DNA from: Deltaproteobacteria bacterium
Lineage (GTDB): Bacteria; Myxococcota_A; Polyangia; Palsa-1104; JAEUJZ01
Direction: 5' to 3'
Assembly: GCA_017990795.1 (NCBI GenBank)
Contig: JAGNNG010000158.1
Location: 1-5,596 of the forward strand
DNA length: 5,596 nt
The notes beneath the pieces were generated by a model, which was not told where the DNA came from, made no database searches, and worked only from the letters and a program-made list of their open reading frames with translations. This document shows, one piece after another, positions 1 to 5,270 of the stretch (its first letter is position 1; each line of letters starts with the position of its first letter). Made by a program: the position numbers and the translations under genes.

Positions 1-543
1 GGCTGCGCCCAGCGACTCGGCCACGAGGTTGACGCGAATGCCGACGGCAACTTGCACGCCGCGCTCGCGCGCCAGCTGTTCTAAAAGGATCAGCTCGTCG
101 AAGTGATCTAGCTGGACGTACGCGCCTTCTTCGATGGTCCGCTGCAGCCAGCGGCGAGGCTTGTGGGCGCCGTTGCACAGGATGCGCGTCCCCGGAATGC
201 CCAGTCGGCGCGCCATGTCGTACTCCAGCTCGGAGACGACCTCAGCATCCCAGCCCTCTTGGTGGAGCAGACCGCAGACGGCATCCAGGTAGTTGGTCTT
301 GTACGACCAGCCAAAGCGCACCTTCGGGTAGCGAGAGGTAAAGGCCGCCCGCATCGCCCGCGCTCTTTTGCGCAGCACGCTCTCTTCAAACACGATCAGC
401 GGCGAGCCGTAGTCGCTGACCAGCTTTTCCACCGCGACGCCGCCCAGCTCCGAAATCACCAGGTCGGGCTGGCCGTGGGCGTTGACCAGTCGGTCCTGCT
501 CATGCAGCTGCAGGTTTGGAGGCTCGTAAGACATCGTTGTCAT
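1..543 (-). CDS. PLP-dependent decarboxylase, LysA/BtrK-like (partial, C-terminus outside window)
   Basis: The first 181 residues of a fold-type III (alanine-racemase-like barrel) PLP enzyme of the diaminopimelate/ornithine decarboxylase family are present; the left window edge removes the rest. The segment YGSPLIVFEESVLRKRA (residues 45-61) matches the usual N-terminal strand and helix of LysA proteins. FGWSYKTN (77-84) is the PLP-lysine motif, with Lys82 as the predicted Schiff-base residue. EVVSELEYDMARRLGIPG (101-118) replaces the LysA consensus DVVSGGEL, and ILCNGAHKP (121-129) resembles the I-x-NGP-x-K version seen in biosynthetic, non-lysine members. These differences argue for an amino-acid or carrier-bound aminoacyl decarboxylase rather than housekeeping LysA. 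The substrate-specificity loop and second-subunit residues lie outside the window, so the substrate is unknown. The start at 543 is chosen because it overlaps the ATP-grasp stop (ATGA) and has GAGGAGG 7 nt upstream; Met4 is an alternative. Confidence 0.86.
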   Translation of the reverse strand, partial: MTTMSYEPPNLQLHEQDRLVNAHGQPDLVISELGGVAVEKLVSDYGSPLIVFEESVLRKRARAMRAAFTSRYPKVRFGWSYKTNYLDAVCGLLHQEGWDAEVVSELEYDMARRLGIPGTRILCNGAHKPRRWLQRTIEEGAYVQLDHFDELILLEQLARERGVQVAVGIRVNLVAESLGAA

Positions 544-1745
544 CGCTCGCCCTCCTCAGTATCAGCGTCGCTGTCAGCGCCGCCCAGGTCCGCGGGTCGC
601 AAGCGCTGCTCAGGTGGCACAAACGGCCTCTGCTGCGCCTCATAAATGCTGACCTCCTGCGGCTTTACGCGCTGCGCCGAGAGCTGGTTTAGGTGAACCT
701 CTCCCGCTGTCACCAGCGCCTCATACGCGCCCAGATCGCAGGTCATATCGACGCAGCGACGCAGCTGCAGCACGCCTGACTTGTAGCTGCGGTACGGTGT
801 CACCGCTTGCCCCAGCGCCATCTGCAGCAGCGTCCACGGCAGGTTCTGACCAGCCGCGCCCGCCAAGTGAATCCAGGCCGGGAAGCGCGGGTTGATCTCG
901 ATCAAGTACGGCTGGTCCGAGCCCTGCTCGCGCATCAGCTCTAGCTCCAGCGGGCCGTGCCACTTAAGGCCCGCCACGGCATCGCGCGCCAGCTCAATCA
1001 GCTCGGGATCGTCGACGGTGACTGCGCCCCAGGCCTTGCCTCGATCATCCAGCTGCAGCTTCTTCATCGGCACCGCGCCCAGCAGCTCGCCATCGGCATC
1101 GCCCAGAGCCACCACGTCGTACTCGGTGCCGGCGATGTACTCTTGCAAGATCACCGGATAGCCCCACTTGCGCGCGTGCTCCTCAACGGCAGGCACGATC
1201 TGACTGCCACCGTAAATGACCGTGGCCCCGTGCAGATTGCCTTTGATCACAAACGGAAACGAGAAGTCTTGCGCCTGCTGCAGCGCCTCGGTCAGCGAGC
1301 TTGCCGCCGTCGAGTGGGGAATGCGTAGCCCGGTGGCCTCGGCGACCTGCGGCAGCTCCTGCTTTCCGCGCAGCGCGAACGCCTCTTGGCTGGGCAAGAT
1401 CACCCCAATGCCCAGCTGCTTTAGCTGCGGCGCGATCTTTAGATAGTTGCCAATCTCTGAGTCCAGCGTCGGGATGATCGCCGAAAGCGGCACCTGTTTG
1501 TGAACCTCTTGCAGCCGCTTTAGCAGTCGCTCGGGCCCGTGCATCGGGTAGGGAAACAGGTAGGTGTGCTGGCACAGCGACGGGTCATAACTGGGCGGGT
1601 CCAGCGGGTCGTAAGAGATCCCCACCACCTGCGACACCGTCTGCGCAAACGCGGGCTCGCTTTGCAAGGTGCGCAGCACCGGGAGTCCTGGCGCCAGGGT
1701 TCCCGCGACCGACATCCCTGAGATGGCAATGTTGCAATCAGCCAT
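540..1745 (-). CDS. ATP-grasp carboxylate ligase (CarB-like)
   Basis: A 401-residue ATP-grasp protein, predicted cytosolic. Enzymes of this fold activate a carboxylate as acyl-phosphate with ATP-Mg and join it to an amine or thiol. Residues 1-110 form a Rossmann-like pre-ATP-grasp domain (NIAISGMSVAGTLAPG near the start). Nucleotide-binding lysines are likely Lys128 (ALRGKQEL) and Lys168 (FPFVIKGN), followed by a glycine-containing loop (HGATVIYGG, 172-180). QEYIAGTEYDV (201-211) supplies the ATP-clamping acidic residues. LELEL (266-270) and EINPRF (283-288) are the metal-binding Glu and Glu-x-Asn. The C-terminal 30 residues are charged and probably disordered. The reading frame continues upstream to an ATG at 1814, but that lies inside the PqqD-like gene and conserved sequence starts only after the ATG at 1745, so 1745 is used. 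It overlaps the PqqD-like gene by 8 nt and the decarboxylase by 4 nt. The substrate cannot be read from sequence; an amino-acid ligase related to BtrJ is one possibility. Confidence 0.9.
   Translation of the reverse strand: MADCNIAISGMSVAGTLAPGLPVLRTLQSEPAFAQTVSQVVGISYDPLDPPSYDPSLCQHTYLFPYPMHGPERLLKRLQEVHKQVPLSAIIPTLDSEIGNYLKIAPQLKQLGIGVILPSQEAFALRGKQELPQVAEATGLRIPHSTAASSLTEALQQAQDFSFPFVIKGNLHGATVIYGGSQIVPAVEEHARKWGYPVILQEYIAGTEYDVVALGDADGELLGAVPMKKLQLDDRGKAWGAVTVDDPELIELARDAVAGLKWHGPLELELMREQGSDQPYLIEINPRFPAWIHLAGAAGQNLPWTLLQMALGQAVTPYRSYKSGVLQLRRCVDMTCDLGAYEALVTAGEVHLNQLSAQRVKPQEVSIYEAQQRPFVPPEQRLRPADLGGADSDADTEEGER
551..557 (-). promoter_or_regulatory. Shine-Dalgarno of the decarboxylase, inside the ATP-grasp gene
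   Basis: GAGGAGG lies 7 nt before the ATG at 543, an ideal spacing. It is embedded in the last codons of the ATP-grasp gene, where it encodes part of the acidic tail (TEEGER then stop). It decides the decarboxylase start and supports coupled translation through the ATGA overlap. Confidence 0.8.
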
Positions 1746-2106
1746 GGGCCGCTGAAGCCTTGGCGGAGTTACCTTTGTGGGGAGGCGTCGGTCGTCGCTC
1801 CGCTGGCACTTCAAGTAGCTTTTGCTGCGCCAGCGCGACTAGGAACTGGTGTGTATCTCGGTGCGCGACGGCCTCGGGAACGTGGAATCTGGCGCACAGC
1901 TGTAGGTAAAGATCGTCGGCTGAAACCCCGCGCTGCAGGGCGGTAATCAGGCAGGCCCCTGCTGCATTTACGGTGTAAGTCTCGGCGCTGCGTGGGTCCA
2001 TTAGGAATCCCGACGGATTTAGCATCAGCCCTGCGCGCAAGCGAACCTTGGCAAAGCGCGAGGGAACGTCTCGGAGCAGTCGCTTCTCATGAGGTGGGTT
2101 TGGCAC
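1738..2106 (-). CDS. PqqD-like protein (RiPP recognition element fold)
   Basis: A 122-residue small protein starting with GTG; an in-frame stop at 2125-2127 makes this the furthest upstream start. Residues 27-100 fit the PqqD pattern: a short beta region (LMLNPSGFLMD), then TYTVNAAGACLITALQRGVS aligned with the 'hLN..a..I...l.gg.s' core, helix DDLYLQLCARFHV, and a final helix RDTHQFLVALAQQKLLEV. PqqD and fused PqqD-like domains are winged-helix RiPP recognition elements that bind leader peptides and present them to modifying enzymes; free-standing PqqD-like proteins also occur in kinase- or ATP-grasp-associated clusters of unknown product. The last 20 residues (Pro/Lys/Ala-rich) look unstructured. 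It is the first gene of the minus-strand cassette, and its stop lies inside the ATP-grasp start (ATGGCTGA), implying translational coupling. A weak AAGGA sits 10 nt before the start. The family call is from pattern recognition of a divergent domain. Confidence 0.8.
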   Translation of the reverse strand: MPNPPHEKRLLRDVPSRFAKVRLRAGLMLNPSGFLMDPRSAETYTVNAAGACLITALQRGVSADDLYLQLCARFHVPEAVAHRDTHQFLVALAQQKLLEVPAERRPTPPHKGNSAKASAAHG

Positions 2107-2194
2107 GGCTGCAAAGTCCTTGGCTCAAAATGAGCCTGCAAGTGGGTCCGTTGTCGTCTTTGGAAGCGGAGAACCTGATGTGCAAAGGCTGAGA

Positions 2195-2208
2195 GCTGGC
2201 AAGCCAGC
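2195..2208. repeat. 14-bp palindrome in the cassette leader
   Basis: GCTGGCAAGCCAGC is a 6+6 inverted repeat with a 2-nt centre (as RNA, a 5-bp stem with a CAAG loop). It lies between the candidate promoter and the PqqD-like start on the minus strand. It could be an operator or a small leader hairpin; no T-tract follows on either strand, so it is not a convincing terminator. Confidence 0.4.
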
Positions 2209-2270
2209 AGGACCCTCGGCGGAGCTACCTAGTACCGTCGCTGCGCGTAAAATCGGGAAGGCCCAAAGGT

Positions 2271-2300
2271 ATGGTAGGCGGGCAAGTAAGGCCGTGTCAA
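2271..2300 (-). promoter_or_regulatory. Candidate sigma70-type promoter for the PqqD/ATP-grasp/decarboxylase cassette
   Basis: On the minus strand a perfect -35 TTGACA (2300-2295) is followed, after 18 nt, by TACCAT (2276-2271), which matches four of six -10 positions. It points towards the PqqD-like gene and would start transcription near 2264, giving a leader of roughly 160 nt. No other comparably good match was found between 2107 and 2426 on this strand, but a single match in a few hundred bases can occur by chance. Confidence 0.45.
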
Positions 2301-2305
2301 CATTG

Positions 2306-2410
2306 CGGTATCTGGCATGAGGCCCGATCGTGATAACATCTGTGGAGCCAACAGCCGCCCGCAGCCGCCCCTATAGGCTTGGTTAGGGCCCGGGCTTCCC
2401 GGTATCTGGC
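2306..2410. repeat. 11-nt direct repeat CGGTATCTGGC, two copies
   Basis: CGGTATCTGGC occurs at 2306-2316 and again, identically and in the same orientation, at 2400-2410 (94 bp apart). The second copy lies about 17 bp from the edge of the AT-rich segment. Between them, 2351-2370 holds a near-perfect 10-bp tandem duplication (ACAGCCGCCC/GCAGCCGCCC). Function unknown; possible regulator sites or the footprint of a small rearrangement. Confidence 0.5.
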
Positions 2411-2470
2411 CAAGACGGTCTGCAGTGATAGCGAATTTTATTAATTAAATAATAAGTACACTAAATTAAG

Positions 2471-2566
2471 ATGAATAAATTGGATGATAGTGGGTTTCCT
2501 TGGGGGATTGTTGATGGCTATTATAGTGTCATGGATTCGTTGATATCTGACTTTCTCATGATGTGA
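2471..2566 (+). CDS. Possible 31-residue small ORF in the AT-rich segment
   Basis: An ATG at 2471 opens 31 codons ending with TGA at 2564-2566. The peptide begins MNKLDDSGFPWGIVDGYY and ends SDFLMM; it is acidic and rich in hydrophobic and aromatic residues. Codon use is AT-rich, unlike every neighbouring gene. The ribosome-binding site is poor (only TTAAG directly abutting the ATG). I recognise no family. An open run of this length is not improbable by chance, so this is a candidate only. Confidence 0.15.
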   Translation: MNKLDDSGFPWGIVDGYYSVMDSLISDFLMM

Positions 2567-2630
2567 GTAAAATTAGATATTAATATAAATAGGTTCGCTG
2601 GAAGTTGTCTGATTGTTTTTTAGATATCAA
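2540..2630. repeat. 9-nt inverted repeat within the AT-rich segment
   Basis: TTGATATCT (2540-2548) and its exact reverse complement AGATATCAA (2622-2630) are separated by 73 bp. Each arm contains the palindrome GATATC, so each could itself be a half-symmetric protein site. The spacing suits two operator sites with looping, but AT-rich DNA makes chance matches more likely. Confidence 0.4.
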
Positions 2631-2669
2631 ACTGTTACTTGCGCACAGACGCTCGGGAGAAAAGTCGCT

Positions 2670-3809
2670 ATGCCCGTAACTGCAAAAACGCTGGTGGTGA
2701 GCACTGAAGGTCTTGGCGAGGATTTTGGCGGCGGCCTTAGCGCCAGAGTCAGGCCGGCTGCGGCAAAGGCGGCGCGATCCTGCCAGCTGGGGCTTTTGTT
2801 GGGGCTTTCGTTGGTGCCTTTTGGGCTGGGAGGGTGCTCGTTTAATCTGCCAGCGCGGGATGTGTGTGGCGGCGCGGCTAGCTGCGGGGTTCCCGACGGT
2901 GGAACGGTGCCGCCGGACATGGCGGTGGACCCGAATGATCCGGGCGCGCTGGGCCCTTATATGCAGCCGTATCGGTCGGAATTGGCGGTGCCGATGAACC
3001 TAAACCTGGCCGGCAGCAAGGTCCGTCTGTATGAGCCAAGCGAGGACGGCGTAAACCTGTCCGCAAAGCAAACAACCTATCCGCTGATATTGATGGCGCC
3101 ATCGCAATATCTGGATGTCGAGCAGCTAGCGCCTTATGCCACTCGCCTTGCCAGTCACGGGTTTTTGGTCGTGGTCTTCAAGGGACAGAATGAATCCGAC
3201 CAGCCCGCCTATCGCACCAGTGGTCTGCAGCTTCTGAATCACTTAATGCAGGACGCTGATCCGACTTTGCGTGATCATATCGACAAAACCAAGCTGGGAT
3301 TTTGGGGTTATCAGCTGGGCGCAACCGTTAGTACGTCAATGGCGGCTCAAGATACGCGAATAAGCGCGCTTATGTTGATTGATCCGGTGCGGGTTATTAG
3401 CTTGAGCGAAGTTCCGGCCATAAACGATATCGCCAGCGTGCAGCTCCTGGGCGGCGGTCGCGTGCTGATCCTGGGCGAAGACGCCAGCAAGGCTTCGTAT
3501 ATGGGCGCTGTGGCCTGCACTCCGGCGGGCGAAAACTACGACGCGTTTTTTGCCAAGAGCAAGCCAAACACCATCTCGATAGCCTTCCCAAATGCGGGTA
3601 TCTCGGACTTTGTGCAAGCGTATCCCGAGCCGTGCAATCGCGGCTCGATGAGCGCCAGCGATACCCAGGCGCTGGCTATCAAGTACACCACCGCCTACTT
3701 TCAGTGGACCCTGCAGCCAGCACGGGTCGCGGCGCAGGACTATCTACTCGGGGCGGCTTTTGGCAAAGATGCGTCGCAGTTCATGCTTAATCGCCAGATT
3801 AAGATGTAG
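2670..3809 (+). CDS. Predicted lipoprotein with chlorophyllase-like alpha/beta-hydrolase domain, catalytic triad degenerate
   Basis: A 379-residue exported protein. After a long basic n-region (up to Cys38), the stretch QLGLLLGLSLVPFGLGGC (39-56) is a lipoprotein signal with lipobox LGGC; Cys56 is the predicted lipidated residue, and Ser at +2 favours the outer membrane. A low-complexity Cys/Gly/Pro/Asp spacer (to about 100) precedes an alpha/beta-hydrolase domain recalling chlorophyllase and PET-hydrolase relatives: YPLILMAPS (137-145), LASHGFLVVVF (160-170), LGFWGYQLGA (209-218), LMLIDPV (234-240), and VLILGE...CTPAGENYDAFF with NAGISDF (308-314). Asp238 of the usual IDPV motif is kept. However, the nucleophile elbow is G-Y-Gln215-L-G instead of G-x-S-x-G, the usual His after Gly310 is Ile311, and the HG oxyanion motif is AP. 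It is therefore probably non-catalytic. The ATG at 2670 is preferred, with GGGAG 10 nt upstream; the frame is open back to a TTG at 2613 inside AT-rich DNA. The UbiB-like gene follows 81 bp downstream. Confidence 0.88.
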   Translation: MPVTAKTLVVSTEGLGEDFGGGLSARVRPAAAKAARSCQLGLLLGLSLVPFGLGGCSFNLPARDVCGGAASCGVPDGGTVPPDMAVDPNDPGALGPYMQPYRSELAVPMNLNLAGSKVRLYEPSEDGVNLSAKQTTYPLILMAPSQYLDVEQLAPYATRLASHGFLVVVFKGQNESDQPAYRTSGLQLLNHLMQDADPTLRDHIDKTKLGFWGYQLGATVSTSMAAQDTRISALMLIDPVRVISLSEVPAINDIASVQLLGGGRVLILGEDASKASYMGAVACTPAGENYDAFFAKSKPNTISIAFPNAGISDFVQAYPEPCNRGSMSASDTQALAIKYTTAYFQWTLQPARVAAQDYLLGAAFGKDASQFMLNRQIKM

Positions 3810-3821
3810 CTAGGCGCCTAG
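3810..3821. repeat. 12-bp perfect palindrome after the lipoprotein stop
   Basis: CTAGGCGCCTAG follows the TAG stop immediately and contains two CTAG tetranucleotides, which are often under-represented in bacterial DNA. No T-run follows, so it is not a canonical intrinsic terminator. It could be a protein-binding site or a chance palindrome. Confidence 0.4.
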
Positions 3822-3890
3822 GATTGAGCACGCTCATTTCTTCTTCAGCCGGTCTGGAGCGGGGCCGCTGTGGGTGGGGATAATCAACAT

Positions 3891-5264
3891 ATGGGCCTTT
3901 CGGTTTCGGGTGGACTAGCGACAGCGGCGTTTTTTGCGTTTCTACTGGCGGCGATGCGGGCCTCGCCGGCGCTTCGGCGGACGCTGCGGACTTTTTTTGA
4001 AGTGACCTGGCTGGCGCTGCGCTACTTGAGGCGGCGTCTGGCCGGCGAAAAAGAGCAGGCAGGCCCGATCGAGCTGCGGCGTACTTTTGAGCGACTGGGC
4101 CCGACGTACATCAAGTTTGGCCAGCTTATCGCCAGCTCTAGCGGCCTGTTTCCCGACCGCTATGTGCGCGAGTTTCAGCACTGCTTGGACCGTGTGCCGC
4201 CAGAGCCGTGGCCGCTGGTGCGTGCGACGCTGCAGCAAGCGCTAGGTCGTCCCCCCGAGGAGGTCTTTGCCGCGATTGATCCGGTGCCGCTGGCGTCAGC
4301 CTCGATTGCGCAGGTCTACGGCGTAACGCTCAAAGCGCCTGAGGGCGAGGAGGGCACAGCCGTAGCGCGTGAGCTGGTGATTAAGGTGCAGCGGCGTGGC
4401 TTGCCTGCGCTGGTACGCGACGACATCGGCATGCTCAGCATCGCGGCGGAGATTCTGCAGCAACTGCCGCGCATCTCCAACGCCAACCCGCGCGGCATCG
4501 TGGCTGAGTTTGAGCGCTCGCTAGGCGAGGAGCTGGACTTTTTGGGCGAAGCAGCGCGCATGGATGAGTGGAATCGCATCATGCGCGAGCTAGGCCGAGT
4601 GGATGTTGCCGCGCCGCAGCCAGTTCATTCGCTGTGCAGCCGCGAGCTGCTGACCATGGAGCGCTTTCGCGGCGTCCGCGTCGATGATGTAGACGGTATC
4701 CGAGCCCGTGGCATCTCTGCCGAGCAAGCCGAGAGCAAGCTAATCGACGGCATGCATGCCTGGTTTCAGTGCCTGATTCGCTACGGCTTTTTCCACGGTG
4801 ATGTTCACGCGGGCAACCTGCTGGTGCTCGACGATGGGCGCATCGGCTTTCTGGACTTTGGCATTATTGGCCGCCTGAGCATCGAGCGGCGACGACAAAT
4901 TGCCAGCTACCTGCTGTCGTTTGCGACCAAGGACTTTGTGCTTTTGGCCAAGACCATGACCCAGATGGGCGTCTGCGAAGGCAAGCTCACACCGTCGGAG
5001 TGGGAGCGCTTCGCCCGGGACTTGGAAGATGCCTTTAGTCCGTTTTTGGGGGGCTCGGTCAAAGCGATCGACTATAGCCAAGTGATTCCCAAGATGATTC
5101 GTATCTCGCGCAAGCATGGGACACGGCTGCCCAGCGACTTTGTCTTGGTGACGCGCCAGCTGCTGTACTTTGACCGCTATGCGCGGCTGCTTGCACCGAC
5201 GCTGAACCTGTTTGCTGACCCCAGGCTGATGATGACCATCGGCGCAGAGCTGATGATGCTGTAG
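3891..5264 (+). CDS. AarF/UbiB/ABC1 family atypical kinase
   Basis: A 457-residue member of the UbiB/Coq8/ADCK family, atypical protein-kinase-like ATPases linked to quinone biosynthesis and membrane lipid homeostasis. All signature motifs are visible: KxGQ at Lys75-Gln78 (GPTYIKFGQ); the Ala-rich loop PLASASIAQV (133-142) that replaces the glycine-rich loop; VIKV with catalytic-type Lys165; ExD at Glu214/Asp216 (EELDF); HGDVHAGN (302-309) as catalytic loop; and LDFG (321-324) for metal binding. Residues 4-22 are hydrophobic and could anchor the N-terminus. The protein ends soon after the kinase fold and lacks the two C-terminal transmembrane helices of E. coli UbiB (546 aa), so it is a shorter variant. 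The ATG at 3891 is preferred, with GGTGGGGA 10 nt upstream; a GTG at 3870 would add seven residues. No quinone genes are in view, so a ubi symbol is not justified. It may be co-transcribed with the lipoprotein gene. Confidence 0.95.
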   Translation: MGLSVSGGLATAAFFAFLLAAMRASPALRRTLRTFFEVTWLALRYLRRRLAGEKEQAGPIELRRTFERLGPTYIKFGQLIASSSGLFPDRYVREFQHCLDRVPPEPWPLVRATLQQALGRPPEEVFAAIDPVPLASASIAQVYGVTLKAPEGEEGTAVARELVIKVQRRGLPALVRDDIGMLSIAAEILQQLPRISNANPRGIVAEFERSLGEELDFLGEAARMDEWNRIMRELGRVDVAAPQPVHSLCSRELLTMERFRGVRVDDVDGIRARGISAEQAESKLIDGMHAWFQCLIRYGFFHGDVHAGNLLVLDDGRIGFLDFGIIGRLSIERRRQIASYLLSFATKDFVLLAKTMTQMGVCEGKLTPSEWERFARDLEDAFSPFLGGSVKAIDYSQVIPKMIRISRKHGTRLPSDFVLVTRQLLYFDRYARLLAPTLNLFADPRLMMTIGAELMML

Positions 5265-5270
5265 CTTCGG

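Larger units (their letters stand above)
2427..2640. promoter_or_regulatory. AT-rich regulatory segment upstream of the lipoprotein gene
   Basis: By hand count 55 of 180 bases in 2431-2610 are G or C (31%), against about 60% in a sample of the UbiB gene. The segment contains several -10-like hexamers on the plus strand (TATAGT at 2522-2527 with TTGGGG 16 nt upstream; TATAAA at 2584-2589), so it probably carries the promoter of the lipoprotein gene, but no single -35/-10 pair stands out. It also holds a 9-nt inverted repeat (TTGATATCT 2540-2548, AGATATCAA 2622-2630) and a direct repeat TTAGATAT (2573-2580, 2620-2627). It may be an AT-rich transfer remnant or a nucleoid-protein-bound promoter. 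Confidence 0.5.
2107..2669. other. Divergent intergenic region, 563 bp
   Basis: No convincing gene lies between the GTG of the PqqD-like gene and the ATG of the lipoprotein gene. The left 320 bp have ordinary composition and contain the candidate minus-strand promoter, palindrome and direct repeats listed separately. The right 210 bp are AT-rich. Short ORFs exist on both strands (31 codons at 2471-2566 plus strand; 36 codons at 2229-2339 minus strand), but none has a good ribosome-binding site. I see no tRNA, known riboswitch or hairpin-plus-U terminator. Confidence 0.7.

Noticed and set aside
163..645. A 160-codon plus-strand open frame over the decarboxylase and ATP-grasp genes
   Set aside because: It is antisense to two well-supported genes, has no recognisable domain, and long antisense frames are expected in GC-rich coding DNA.
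1183..1575. A 130-codon minus-strand frame inside the ATP-grasp gene
   Set aside because: Ala/Arg/Gly-biased shadow of the ATP-grasp reading frame; all conserved motifs are in the other frame.
1746..1814. N-terminal extension of the ATP-grasp protein to the ATG at 1814
   Set aside because: It would overlap the PqqD-like gene by 77 nt and adds 23 residues with no family similarity; the conserved domain begins just after the ATG at 1745.
2120..2320. A 66-codon plus-strand frame in the intergenic region
   Set aside because: TTG start, no ribosome-binding site, basic low-information composition, and it runs over the candidate minus-strand promoter.
2613..2669. TTG start 19 codons upstream for the lipoprotein
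   Set aside because: It lies in the AT-rich segment, lacks an SD and would lengthen an already long signal-peptide n-region; the ATG at 2670 has GGGAG at 10 nt.
2107..2669. tRNA, riboswitch, CRISPR array or insertion sequence in the large intergenic region
   Set aside because: No cloverleaf, regularly spaced repeats, transposase fragment or recognisable terminal inverted repeats with target duplication were found.
5265..5270. Shared terminator between the convergent UbiB-like and BatA-like genes
   Set aside because: Only 6 nt separate the stops, and no hairpin followed by a T-run is visible on either strand nearby.
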